Source of the DNA: GYS-P2D sp964522505
GTDB lineage: Bacteria > Bacteroidota > Bacteroidia > Chitinophagales > Saprospiraceae
Length of the DNA: 64,000 nt
Assembly: GCA_964522505.1 (NCBI GenBank)
Contig: CAZFWJ010000005.1
Location: forward strand, 32,503-96,502
Direction of reading: 5' to 3'
Below the pieces are notes generated by a model. That model searched no databases. It was not told where the DNA came from and saw nothing but the letters and a program-made list of their open reading frames with translations. Within the stretch, counting starts at the first letter, position 1; every line of letters begins with the position of its first letter. This document shows, in pieces, positions 8,021 through 17,293 of the stretch. The position numbers were made by a program, and so were the translations under genes.

Positions 8021-9244
8021 ATGAGTGGCGCTAAAATAACCCTCTCGAGACGCGGCAAATTGCAAGTCCCTGACAATCCAATCATCCCTTTTATTGAAGG
8101 TGATGGTATTGGTCCAGATATATGGGCAGCTGCGCAGAAAGTACTCGAGGCAGCTGTAGAAAAAGCATATGGCGGAGCTAAGAAGATCCATTGGAAAGAA
8201 GTTTATGCAGGGGAGAAAGCAAATGCGAAGAAGGGGGAGTGGTTACCTCAGGAGACTACTGATACGATTGCGGAGCACCTCGTAGCGATCAAAGGTCCAC
8301 TCACAACACCAGTAGGTGGAGGGTTTAGATCACTCAATGTTGCGATCAGACAGATCTTAGATCTATATGCTTGTGTCCGTCCAGTGAAGTGGTACCGTGG
8401 TGTGCCATCACCAGTGAAGAAGCCTAATCTGGTGGATATGACCATCTTCAGAGAGAATACTGAAGATATCTATGCTGGTATCGAGTATCTACATGGTACT
8501 GAGGAAAATGATAAAATGAAGAAATTCCTCATCGAGGAAATGGGTGTTACCGGTATCAGATTTCCAGGGACCGCATCTCTCGGCGTTAAGCCTGTATCTC
8601 TTGAAGGTACTGAGCGATTAGTGAGGGCAGCTATTAAGTATGCTATTGACAAGAAAAAGGACTCAATAACACTAGTTCATAAGGGCAACATCATGAAGTT
8701 TACCGAGGGTAAATTCAAGGAGTGGGGATATGACTTGGCTAAGTCAGAGTTCGGCGCTAAGGATCTCGATGGTGGCCCATGGCAGGTAATCGATCACAAG
8801 GGTCGTGAGATCATCGTTAAGGATGTGATCGCTGATGCATTCTTGCAGCAGATCTTGTTGAGACCAGCGGAGTATGATGTCATAGCCACGCTAAACCTCA
8901 ATGGTGATTATATCTCTGATGCACTTGCTGCAGCGGTAGGAGGTATAGGTATTGCTCCTGGAGCCAATATCAACTATGAGACCGGTATTGCAGTATTTGA
9001 GGCAACTCATGGTACGGCACCTAAATATGCTGGTCAGGATAAGGTGAACCCGAGTTCAGTAATCCTCTCTGGTGTCATGATGCTACAGTATATGGGTTGG
9101 AAGAAAGCAGGTATACTCATAGAAAAAGGTATCAAGGGGGCTATTAAGCAGAAGACCGTAACTTATGATTTCGAGCGATTGATGAAGGGTGCCACTAAAT
9201 TGAAGTGTTCAGAGTTCGGTGATGCAATCATTGCTAATATGTAA
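8021..9244 (+). CDS. icd: NADP-dependent isocitrate dehydrogenase
   Basis: This 407-residue dimeric TCA-cycle enzyme of the E. coli Icd type oxidatively decarboxylates isocitrate to 2-oxoglutarate. Visible landmarks are FIEGDGIGPDIW at the N-terminus, GGGFRSLNVAIRQILDLYACVRPV with the substrate-contacting serine and arginines (about 103-125), the FRENTEDIYAGIEY motif, LVHKGNIMKFTEG with the active-site lysine, LNLNGDYISDALAAAVGGIGIAPGAN with the metal-binding aspartates, and ATHGTAPKYAG for the cofactor. Length matches the family. The gene stands alone, with a clear intrinsic terminator. Confidence 0.97.
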   Translation: MSGAKITLSRRGKLQVPDNPIIPFIEGDGIGPDIWAAAQKVLEAAVEKAYGGAKKIHWKEVYAGEKANAKKGEWLPQETTDTIAEHLVAIKGPLTTPVGGGFRSLNVAIRQILDLYACVRPVKWYRGVPSPVKKPNLVDMTIFRENTEDIYAGIEYLHGTEENDKMKKFLIEEMGVTGIRFPGTASLGVKPVSLEGTERLVRAAIKYAIDKKKDSITLVHKGNIMKFTEGKFKEWGYDLAKSEFGAKDLDGGPWQVIDHKGREIIVKDVIADAFLQQILLRPAEYDVIATLNLNGDYISDALAAAVGGIGIAPGANINYETGIAVFEATHGTAPKYAGQDKVNPSSVILSGVMMLQYMGWKKAGILIEKGIKGAIKQKTVTYDFERLMKGATKLKCSEFGDAIIANM

Positions 9245-9267
9245 TCCATTTATATCAAGATAAATTG

Positions 9268-9301
9268 GCCGATGTGATTGAATGATTGCATCGGCTTTTT
9301 T
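9268..9301 (+). terminator. Rho-independent terminator after icd
   Basis: A 7-bp stem GCCGATG / CATCGGC with a 14-base loop is followed directly by six T residues, 24 bases after the icd stop codon. It is the clearest intrinsic terminator in the window. Confidence 0.85.
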
Positions 9302-9313
9302 ATATACCATTTA

Positions 9314-10006
9314 TTAGCCTAGGAGACCCTTGTACCAGCTCTGAAGTTTATGGGGGTTGTATCCTAAGCGATATGCTGCATAAATCACTACGTTGGCAAA
9401 GTTAACCCGTAGCCATGACCGGTCGTCATATTTTCGGGCGGAGACGGTAAGGGGTTCATCTATGATGGTCATATTAACCCGTTGCTTTTTCAATCTGTCA
9501 TAAAGCTCAAAATCCTCCATGATTGGATAGTCATCATTGAATCCTCCAATAGACTTGAAGAGGTCTGATTTAATAAACAAACACTGATCTCCTCCCCCTG
9601 AAAAGACTCCTTTATACTTTGTCAAAAATGAATTGAAGCGGAGTAGCCTTGTACTCCTGTCAAATTGGTAGGAGAAGTAGCCTGCATGTATATTTTGATT
9701 CAACGACTCGGCGATGTACTCACATATCTGCAGTGGTGGACGGACGTCCGCATGCATAAAGATGAGCACATCTCCAGTTGCTTTATCTGCTCCTTCATTC
9801 ATCTGTATGCTTCTACCTGACGAAGACGATTTGTGATAGATGACTCCAAACTCGTTGCAAAGCGCCTGCATCATGTCTGTGGAAGATGCCGCATCGACAA
9901 TCACTATTTCAACCTTTTTCTGCTGAGAGCAAGAAATCAACTTGGGAATTAAATCCTTTAGATTATGTTCCTCATTAAGTGTTGGGATTATAATAGAATA
10001 TCTCAA
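9314..10006 (-). CDS. Family 2 glycosyltransferase (TIGR04283-like)
   Basis: This 230-residue GT-A glycosyltransferase begins MRYSIIIPTLNEE; the start codon is TTG at 10006, chosen because the conserved strand begins immediately after it. It carries IVDAASSTD, the SSGRSIQMNEGA segment, the metal-binding LIFMHADVRPP (DxD-like) and GGFNDDYPIMEDFELYDRLKK. These features are those of the TIGR04283 subfamily of small soluble glycosyltransferases, whose acceptors are mostly unknown. It is a single gene on its strand, convergent with icd. Confidence 0.85.
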   Translation of the reverse strand: MRYSIIIPTLNEEHNLKDLIPKLISCSQQKKVEIVIVDAASSTDMMQALCNEFGVIYHKSSSSGRSIQMNEGADKATGDVLIFMHADVRPPLQICEYIAESLNQNIHAGYFSYQFDRSTRLLRFNSFLTKYKGVFSGGGDQCLFIKSDLFKSIGGFNDDYPIMEDFELYDRLKKQRVNMTIIDEPLTVSARKYDDRSWLRVNFANVVIYAAYRLGYNPHKLQSWYKGLLG

Positions 10007-10112
10007 TTGACTGTATGCAACAATTAATTAATGAATCGACAAATTAAGTATTTATGGGCATGGCATATCTTATAATAATCGACTAAAGTCTATATATGAT
10101 CTACAGCATACA

Positions 10113-11186
10113 TTAAAAGGCTTCATTAACGGTCAGATAGATATTAGACTGACCCTCACCAAATCCCCAATCCAATCTAAACCGGGTATGTCGATCCTTA
10201 TCTATTTCATATCGGATTCCTGCGCCGTATGCAATCTTTGCATCTCCGCTATAGCTTTGCTGCGCTTCTCGCAGCCACGATGACGATATGAATGCAGCTC
10301 CGATCCATCTGTCTGAAAATGCATAACGTAATTCGACTTGTGACGTGATCAAACCATGGCTGATAAATCTGCGATCATCAAATCCTCGACCTATCTGTGG
10401 TGAGGAGACATATGGAAGATCAAAAAATGGAGCATCATTGGATGCCTCTAACCATCGTATGTTGCTCCCTATAGTAAGCTGTTTGAGGGATTTAAAATAC
10501 CGCAGGTCCACAGACAGCTTACTGTAATCAAAAGAAGAAGCACCAGGCAAGCTCTGTTGATAGACTAACTCTCCATAGAATCCATCGAAAGTAGAATATA
10601 CATTGTCTCGAGTATCGATAATGGCAATACCATATAAGTTAAGCTTAGTTCCACCTTGGTTTCCGAATATTTCGGTTCTCTCAAGTATGCCCTCGGATTG
10701 AACTTCAGTAATATCAAACTGATCAAAATTAAATCCGCCACCGAGGAAGAATGACTCCTTCAGTCGATAGCTATAGTTAAAATCTACTCGAGGAAAATTT
10801 ACGCTATAGGTCTCTAAGTCGCTTTGCTGAGAGTTGGGGCCGAGTCCAAAGAAGTTGTAGAAGAATCGATAATATCCGAGTTCACCTTTGATGCGCCAAG
10901 AATTGTTGTTCCCATAATATTCATATGGCACGAAGAACAGCCATTGATTCCGCAGGGTATAAACGGCACTCACCAGAACTTGAGAGGGTCTTGTGCCAGG
11001 TGAGTGTTCCTTATTGAGCGTAGTATGTATCCATGTGGCTCCGAGGCCTAAACTTGTCTCAGGGAGAAAGAACAGCACTGGAAAAATAATGTTTCTGCTG
11101 GTTGTATCAGACTTTTCTGAAGATTGAGCATGCATCAGACAGCATGAAAAAATTAATAGAAAGAACATGAAATTTAGCTTCCGCAT
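10113..11186 (-). CDS. BamA/TamA-family (D15) outer-membrane barrel without POTRA domains
   Basis: This 357-residue protein has a signal peptide (about 1-20) and then only the 16-strand-type surface-antigen barrel; no POTRA repeats are present. Typical parts are ETSLGLGATWIHT, the YRFFYNFFGLGPNS loop, IAIIDTRDNVYSTFDGFYGEL and the late-barrel QIGRGFDDRRFISH segment (equivalent to the conserved lid-lock RGF motif), ending in a C-terminal phenylalanine. Short D15-only proteins are common in Bacteroidota and are unlikely to be the essential BamA. The role is unknown. Confidence 0.85.
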   Translation of the reverse strand: MRKLNFMFFLLIFSCCLMHAQSSEKSDTTSRNIIFPVLFFLPETSLGLGATWIHTTLNKEHSPGTRPSQVLVSAVYTLRNQWLFFVPYEYYGNNNSWRIKGELGYYRFFYNFFGLGPNSQQSDLETYSVNFPRVDFNYSYRLKESFFLGGGFNFDQFDITEVQSEGILERTEIFGNQGGTKLNLYGIAIIDTRDNVYSTFDGFYGELVYQQSLPGASSFDYSKLSVDLRYFKSLKQLTIGSNIRWLEASNDAPFFDLPYVSSPQIGRGFDDRRFISHGLITSQVELRYAFSDRWIGAAFISSSWLREAQQSYSGDAKIAYGAGIRYEIDKDRHTRFRLDWGFGEGQSNIYLTVNEAF

Positions 11187-11379
11187 GCAGTAAAGATCAC
11201 ATTTATCAAGATTATGGTCATGGTTGCAGTACTTTTAAAGTGTCTATAGTAAGACGAAGCCGTAATTGATTTATTTGTAGACGTTAAGAGCCTATGTTGC
11301 GGAAAATTTGAATAGGTGTATCTAACAAAATATAGCAACGTGGAATTTAGTGTGATAACCTTTTAAAATCAACTTTTAT

Positions 11380-14300
11380 TTGAAGTCTATCCTCCTCATA
11401 CTGCTCAGTTGGATCCTTGCTGAATCTGTATCAGGCCAACTTGATTTTGAGTTGACCTTTCAGGACATGGACGAGCTAGGATTGCTGCCCAACAACTTCA
11501 TTAATGACATGGAGATGGATGATCTAGGCGTATTATGGGTTGCAACTAATGATGGATTGTGCAGATATGATTCACCTAACAGTATTAGGATTTTTAGAAA
11601 GGGAGAGATCGGTATTGAATCAGATTTAATCCGAACAATAGTTAATGGTAGCGACTCGACATTATGGATAGGATCTACATTTGGTGGTGTCACCCAATAT
11701 AACTACTACACTAATGAGTTCAGGACGTTTAGCGATGTTGGGTCTCCGCGACTTTCTGATAATGAAATTCTATCCATAGCTGAGGTTAGCCCTCAAGAGA
11801 TCTGGATAGGCTCTGAGGCTGGTTTGGACGTTCTATTTCCAGCGGAGGACAGTATTTATAGATTTGATTCAGATAGCCATCAACAGAATGTTATTGAAGG
11901 GGCAGTCTTAGACATATATTTAGATCAGAAAGGATGGATATGGATTTCAACATGGGATAATGGGATCTATCTGTATCTGCCTGATCCATCTGGCAATCAT
12001 AGTAAGGGGTCATTTAGAAAGATAGTGACACCCAATTCTGTAAGTATTTGGAAGATTTTGCAGCATGACTCTGATCATTATTGGTTGGCAACACACAATA
12101 GAGGACTAGGCTATATGAGCATCTCAGATGATGCCACATTGTCTCAACAGAATCAAGATTGGAGCGTAAATTTCGAACTTTATACGGCCAAAGAGGCCAG
12201 TCTTACTCTTGACTATTTGACAGACTTATCCTATGATGATGATGGCAATTTGTGGATTGCGACTAATAATGGTCTTAACATACTCCCTAAAGACCAAATA
12301 GACTCTTTAGAATGGAATAAGCCAGGACCTAAGAATACCCCAGAGTTTTACTCTTATTATCATAGACCTCAGATTACTACTAGTCTTAATGATAACAACA
12401 TCACTTCATTATTCATAGATAAGCAAGGGCTGATTTGGATAGGCTCCTCCTCAGGAATCAACCAGTTTAATAAACTTAACAACAGGTTTACCCCTGTATT
12501 GCTTACTGATATAGTGGATGATGATGATGTGGCTTCCGATCGGGTAAGTGTAATGACCATGGTAGGCGAGTCAATCTTGCTCTTAGGCACAAGCGACCAT
12601 GGCTTGCTGGCCTATGATTTAGATACTAAGTCAGAAGTAGTTTTTACTGACTTAGCCAAGACGTTCAATGATGTAAGAGTTTCTGCATTATATAGACATG
12701 ATGACGAGCGTGTATATATAGGTACTAATACGGGAGTTTTTGCAATATCATTAAGCAATCCTAACTCAATTATTGAGTTTGACTTATTGGGTGAGTCAGG
12801 ATTGCCTGAAGAGAAGAAGTCGGCGTTTTTCGTCACGTCTATATTGAAAGATAGCCAAGGGCGCTTGTGGGCTGGCTCAGAAACTGATTTGTTCTTGATT
12901 GATGAGTCAACGCACAGTTGGGAAAGAACAGTAATCGACGGGTCGGTCACAAAGTTATTTGAGGATAGTGAGCACAACATATGGTATACTTCCTACACAG
13001 GGCTTAAGCGTATACCTGCAGGAGCAGATCTGAGCGAGACAGTTACATACATGAAGGGAGATAATAAGGATTTGGAGGCCTTCACTTCTAATCACATTCT
13101 AACAATGGATGAATATGATAAAAAACTCTATTTCGGGACGGTCAATGGATTGTTCGTCTATGATATGGTTGAGCAAAAGTTTGAAAACTTCGAGGGTAAT
13201 GGTCTCCAAAACGTTGTAAACAATCTAATTATATCTCCACAAGGTATTCTATGGATGAGTTCTACTTCAGGTATTATGAGATGTGATCTGAATACTGGTC
13301 TATCCAAGATGTACATGGAGCGAGATGGAATACAATTGAGTTCTATTCGATCTGATGCATACATGTTTGGTCCAGACAGTCAAATCTTTTTTGGATGCAA
13401 TGGTGGATTCCTCAGTGTGAATGAATCCGATTGGAATCAGGAAACTACCTTGCCTGTCGTATATGTGACTGAAGTCATTGCGACCAATATTAACGGTATT
13501 GTCAAGAAGTATCGTACCCTTAAAGAAGAGTACATTGAATTAGCTCCTAACGATATTTCTGTTGAGTTTAAGTTCGCAAGTAACAATTACAGTCACCCCC
13601 AATCTAACACTTTTGCCTATCGATTAGATGGATTTCAGAGTGACGAGTGGAACTATACAACGGATGAAAAAGTAACTTTTACTAACCTCGATCATGGAGA
13701 GTACAATTTTCATATCAAAACTTCAGATAGCGATGGAAACTGGCGAGATGATTACCTGTCTATCAAAATGGTTGTTAAACCAAAATTAGTTGAAACTACT
13801 ACATTTAAAGTACTTTCCTTCCTGGCCGCATTGGCACTGATGTACTTGATTGTCATGTTTTATGTCAGGTCAACTCGTCGCCGTAATGCGATACTACAGG
13901 AATACAATAAAGCTCTGGAAGAAAGGGATGTCAATATGCAGAAACTCTTAAGCCAACTTGATAAATCCAACAAAGACTTAACCCGATCTAACAAAGAATT
14001 AGCGCAGTACGCATATATCACTTCACACGATCTTCAGGAGCCACTGAGAACCGTAGGCGCATTTGCTGGTCTGTTAAAAATAAAAACGGACAAAATCGAT
14101 GATAAAGAGATCAAAGAGGTAACTTCTTTTATTCAAGAAGGTGTTTTAAGAATGTCATCTTTAATCAAGAGTTTATTAAATTATTCTCTCATAAGCAAGG
14201 ATATAGATCACTTCGAAACCGTGGATTTGAACAGGTTAGTCGAAGGAAAAATCTTAGACCTCAAAGCATATATTGATGAGCGAAATGCTGAGGTTATCAT

Positions 14301-14694
14301 GGGTCCACTGCCCTCCATACTTTGCCTCAAGGAGCAGATTGGTACAGTATTCTATAACCTCATCTTGAACGGAATAAAGTTCAATAAGAGTGATAAGCCT
14401 AGAGTGATGATTGATGTATCGGAGCAGGATGAATACTGGCAGTTCAATGTCTCAGATAATGGTATAGGAATACCTGAAGAACATCAGAAAAAAATATTTG
14501 AAATATTCACTCGTCTACACCTCAAGGAGGAATATGAAGGTACGGGCATTGGCCTTGCTATTTGTAATAAGATTATAGGCAATCATCAAGGTACGATCTC
14601 TCTCATCTCCTCACAGGATAAAGGCAGTCGCTTCTCATTTACGGTGAGCAAGCATTTGAGTTTAAGTCCGATAAAAATATCAGAGGGTTCTTAA
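11380..14694 (+). CDS. Two-component-propeller sensor histidine kinase
   Basis: This 1104-residue membrane kinase starts at a TTG codon, which is needed to include its signal peptide. About 13 beta-propeller sensor repeats (for example LGVLWVATNDGLCRY and GLIWIGSSSGINQFN) fill residues 30-730. A Y_Y_Y domain (about 735-800) and one membrane segment (808-830) follow. A coiled coil leads into the HisKA domain with phosphoacceptor His883 (SHDLQEPLRT) and the HATPase domain with NLILNGIKFNK, DNGIGIPEE and GTGIGLAICNKI. Unlike classical hybrid HTCS regulators it ends after the ATPase domain, with no receiver or AraC domain, so its response regulator must be elsewhere. The ligand is unknown, perhaps a glycan. 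The last 15 bases overlap the convergent peroxiredoxin gene. Confidence 0.9.
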   Translation: MKSILLILLSWILAESVSGQLDFELTFQDMDELGLLPNNFINDMEMDDLGVLWVATNDGLCRYDSPNSIRIFRKGEIGIESDLIRTIVNGSDSTLWIGSTFGGVTQYNYYTNEFRTFSDVGSPRLSDNEILSIAEVSPQEIWIGSEAGLDVLFPAEDSIYRFDSDSHQQNVIEGAVLDIYLDQKGWIWISTWDNGIYLYLPDPSGNHSKGSFRKIVTPNSVSIWKILQHDSDHYWLATHNRGLGYMSISDDATLSQQNQDWSVNFELYTAKEASLTLDYLTDLSYDDDGNLWIATNNGLNILPKDQIDSLEWNKPGPKNTPEFYSYYHRPQITTSLNDNNITSLFIDKQGLIWIGSSSGINQFNKLNNRFTPVLLTDIVDDDDVASDRVSVMTMVGESILLLGTSDHGLLAYDLDTKSEVVFTDLAKTFNDVRVSALYRHDDERVYIGTNTGVFAISLSNPNSIIEFDLLGESGLPEEKKSAFFVTSILKDSQGRLWAGSETDLFLIDESTHSWERTVIDGSVTKLFEDSEHNIWYTSYTGLKRIPAGADLSETVTYMKGDNKDLEAFTSNHILTMDEYDKKLYFGTVNGLFVYDMVEQKFENFEGNGLQNVVNNLIISPQGILWMSSTSGIMRCDLNTGLSKMYMERDGIQLSSIRSDAYMFGPDSQIFFGCNGGFLSVNESDWNQETTLPVVYVTEVIATNINGIVKKYRTLKEEYIELAPNDISVEFKFASNNYSHPQSNTFAYRLDGFQSDEWNYTTDEKVTFTNLDHGEYNFHIKTSDSDGNWRDDYLSIKMVVKPKLVETTTFKVLSFLAALALMYLIVMFYVRSTRRRNAILQEYNKALEERDVNMQKLLSQLDKSNKDLTRSNKELAQYAYITSHDLQEPLRTVGAFAGLLKIKTDKIDDKEIKEVTSFIQEGVLRMSSLIKSLLNYSLISKDIDHFETVDLNRLVEGKILDLKAYIDERNAEVIMGPLPSILCLKEQIGTVFYNLILNGIKFNKSDKPRVMIDVSEQDEYWQFNVSDNGIGIPEEHQKKIFEIFTRLHLKEEYEGTGIGLAICNKIIGNHQGTISLISSQDKGSRFSFTVSKHLSLSPIKISEGS

Positions 14695-15327
14695 GATTTG
14701 GGTGATTTCAGATGGTTCGGGTCTGTTGCGATAGTCATGATCCAAAAATGCATACTGGATCACTCCCGCTTTATCGATTAAGTATGTCGCCGCCAGAGGC
14801 AACTCATTGGACAAGTCACCATTGTGATCATTAAGTGCAAAGGCATTATTGTACATACCTGCGACCTCATCATTAAGCTTGAATACAATGCCATATTCTT
14901 TAGCGACCTTATTCCCAATATCACTGAGGACCTCAAACTGCAACTCATTCTTTTCTTTAGTGGTCAAGGAATTGTCTGGCAACTCAGGAGTTATAGCAAT
15001 CAGCTGGGCACCCAGAGATTGATAGTTAGCTAGCTCTTGTTGCAAAGCCTGAAGGGTCATGTTACAATAAGGACACCATCCTCCACGATACCAGTTGAGT
15101 ATAACGGGCCCTTCCTTAAGAATATCGGATAAGGATACAAGCTTTGATTCCGCATTGTATAGATTAAAGTCGGGAGCAACATCGCCAACTTGTTTAGCCG
15201 ATGTCGTAATCCCGCTGACTCTCACCTCTTCGATTCCTTGACGATAGGCACGCTTCTTATTGTCATCTGCTTTAAGTGCAAATGCGGCCTTTCTTTCTTC
15301 CAATTTGGTTTTAAGACTGTTGTTCAT
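14680..15327 (-). CDS. Peroxiredoxin-like thioredoxin-fold protein (AhpC/TSA)
   Basis: This 215-residue protein has an N-terminal helical extension of about 45 residues and then an AhpC/TSA-type thioredoxin fold, with VGDVAPDFNLYNAESKLVSLSD, LNWYRGGWCPYCNMTLQALQ and a later AATYLIDKAGVIQYAF strand. The WCPYC motif puts the peroxidatic cysteine in a CxxC arrangement, as in the peroxiredoxin-like family that reduces hydroperoxides using thioredoxin. It lacks a signal peptide, so it is cytoplasmic. Its 3' end overlaps the convergent kinase gene by 15 bases. Confidence 0.87.
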   Translation of the reverse strand: MNNSLKTKLEERKAAFALKADDNKKRAYRQGIEEVRVSGITTSAKQVGDVAPDFNLYNAESKLVSLSDILKEGPVILNWYRGGWCPYCNMTLQALQQELANYQSLGAQLIAITPELPDNSLTTKEKNELQFEVLSDIGNKVAKEYGIVFKLNDEVAGMYNNAFALNDHNGDLSNELPLAATYLIDKAGVIQYAFLDHDYRNRPEPSEITQILRTL

Positions 15328-15347
15328 GAGGTCTTTTTTTTAAGTAG

Positions 15348-16328
15348 TTAGAGAGATAGGATCTCGCTCATCTCAATTAGATCAGCGTCAATAGTTTTCT
15401 TTTTAGTAATGGCATCCTCAAATGAGGTATAACTTATCTTGTTATCCACAAGGCCGAGAGCGACATTCGACTTGCCTTCCATAAGTGCTTTAACGGCACT
15501 ATAGCCTAATCTACTTGACAAGACTCGATCAAACGCCGTTGGCGATCCACCACGCTGAAGGTGACCTATAATGGTAACCTTAGAATCGATATCATATTGC
15601 TCTTTCATCTTCTCAGCGATAGTCATGGCATCACCGTTTGTATTGCCTTCTGCGACAACGACTAAGTTGAACAACTTATTACGCTTAGCAGACTTCTTTA
15701 AGAGTTGCACTAGGTGATCTAGGGGATTGTCAACTTCAGGCAGAAATATATATCGAGCTCCGGTACCAATTCCGGTATTGAGAGCTATATATCCTGCGTG
15801 TCTACCCATCACCTCTACAAAGAATAGTCTATTGTGCGAATCCGCGGTATCTCGGATCTTGTCCATTGCCTCTACAGCGGTGTTAATCGCAGTATCATAT
15901 CCGATTGTAAAGTCGGTCCCATAAATATCGTTGTCTATTGTACCGGGCAATCCTACAAATGGGATATCATAAGACTCCGTGAATATCTTGGCACCAGTAT
16001 AGGTTCCATCACCTCCAATAGCTACGCAAGCATCGATGTCCTCGACCATCAAAGATTCATAGGCTTGAGCTCTACCTTCTTCAGTCTTAAATTCCATAGA
16101 TCTGGCCGTCTTGAGGAATGTTCCACCATATTGGATGATATTGGCGACATCGCCTTTCTCAAGTCTTTTAATCTTACCCTTAATCATGCCATCATATCCT
16201 CCACGGATACCGTAGACATGTAGGTCATAATATACCGCTGTTCTGACGACAGCCCTGACAGCGGCATTCATACCAGGAGCATCTCCTCCAGAAGTGAATA
16301 CGGCAATTCTTTTAATCTCTTTACCCAT
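15348..16328 (-). CDS. pfkA: ATP-dependent 6-phosphofructokinase
   Basis: This 326-residue glycolytic enzyme phosphorylates fructose 6-phosphate. It shows GGDAPGMNAAVRAVV near the N-terminus, IGGDGTYTGA for nucleotide binding, the catalytic loop GLPGTIDNDIYGTD, EVMGRHAGYIAL and LGHLQRGGSPTAFDR-like sequence near the C-terminus. Glycine after GGD, and PGTIDND rather than PKTIDND, indicate ATP rather than pyrophosphate as donor. Its start overlaps the end of the upstream BadF-type kinase gene by eight bases, so the pair is translationally coupled. Confidence 0.96.
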   Translation of the reverse strand: MGKEIKRIAVFTSGGDAPGMNAAVRAVVRTAVYYDLHVYGIRGGYDGMIKGKIKRLEKGDVANIIQYGGTFLKTARSMEFKTEEGRAQAYESLMVEDIDACVAIGGDGTYTGAKIFTESYDIPFVGLPGTIDNDIYGTDFTIGYDTAINTAVEAMDKIRDTADSHNRLFFVEVMGRHAGYIALNTGIGTGARYIFLPEVDNPLDHLVQLLKKSAKRNKLFNLVVVAEGNTNGDAMTIAEKMKEQYDIDSKVTIIGHLQRGGSPTAFDRVLSSRLGYSAVKALMEGKSNVALGLVDNKISYTSFEDAITKKKTIDADLIEMSEILSL

Positions 16329-17160
16329 TGCTATGATAATTTAATAGCCCTTCGATAGCACTCGCTTGAAACGACCCTGCGAGTATATTGTTTTTCTTCA
16401 AGAGTTCTTTAAGATGACCCTGAAAATGATAGCCTACCGAACCAACAAAATGAACAGGCTTTTGATGTTTTTCATACAGTGGTTTGATCAGATGGCGATA
16501 CATGTTGTCAAAACTATCTGACATGATTTCGTGCCTTGTCTCCTCATTCATTTTCTGGACGTGTACGCATTGCTGCGCCATATACCTACGGACATTACCG
16601 ATCGTGTATAGATGTGTTATAAGCTCTTGAGGGGTTAAATTGATAGCATTCTGAATCAGCGTCTGTTCTGATGAGCTCAAGCGTTGACGTATATAAAGTC
16701 TCATCAGACGACGTCCGAGGTCATAGCCACTGCCTTCATCGCCGATCAAGTATCCTCCGCTTGCAATCTTGTCTATGAGCTGTTGCCCATCATAATAACT
16801 TGATATGCTCCCTGTACCACAGATCACAATAATTCCAGGCTCATCCTGACAACATGATACTGCTGACCCTATGACATCATCTTTAACAACTATCTGAGAC
16901 TCCGAAATGCCGAAGTTGTTAGCATATTCGTACCTGAGTCCGCTATTGATGGAGTCATTGATGCATCCTGAACCATAGTGAAAGATGGATTGTATGTCAT
17001 CATCCAAGTAATGGCCTATGATCTCGTGTAATGCTACTTTATAATTGGGATCAGTTATCGGATTGATGCCTGCTGTTTGAGCACGTTTTACGATTTTACC
17101 ACTCCTATCAAGGAGGGCGCTTTGGCTACGTGTAGATCCTGCTTCTATGATGAGCTTCAT
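16321..17160 (-). CDS. BadF/BadG/BcrA/BcrD-type ATPase, N-acetylglucosamine-kinase-like
   Basis: This 279-residue ASKHA-fold protein begins MKLIIEAGSTRSQSALLD, where the phosphate-1 loop in most relatives reads DGGSTKT; here glutamate-alanine replaces aspartate-glycine. Later parts fit the family: VVKDDVIGSAVSCC, IICGTGSISSYY, SGGYLIGDEGSGYDLGRRLM and FVGSVGYHF. In Bacteroidota such proteins are usually annotated as glucosamine/N-acetylglucosamine kinases, and coupling to pfkA agrees with a sugar-kinase role. The altered first motif leaves substrate and activity uncertain. Confidence 0.8.
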   Translation of the reverse strand: MKLIIEAGSTRSQSALLDRSGKIVKRAQTAGINPITDPNYKVALHEIIGHYLDDDIQSIFHYGSGCINDSINSGLRYEYANNFGISESQIVVKDDVIGSAVSCCQDEPGIIVICGTGSISSYYDGQQLIDKIASGGYLIGDEGSGYDLGRRLMRLYIRQRLSSSEQTLIQNAINLTPQELITHLYTIGNVRRYMAQQCVHVQKMNEETRHEIMSDSFDNMYRHLIKPLYEKHQKPVHFVGSVGYHFQGHLKELLKKNNILAGSFQASAIEGLLNYHSNG

Positions 17161-17293
17161 AATAGGTAAAGTTCATCAGATTTTGTGAATTAGCGCTAGA
17201 CGAGGATTAATTTGATCTGATCAATATTCTTTTTGCTTTACAGCTCTTCAAAAAATAGTATTGATATAAATTATCTGTCGTTCTCTTTTCATA

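Noticed and set aside
15348..16328. Pyrophosphate-dependent phosphofructokinase
   Set aside because: The donor-site residues read GGDG and PGTIDND as in ATP-dependent enzymes, not GGDD/PKTIDND.
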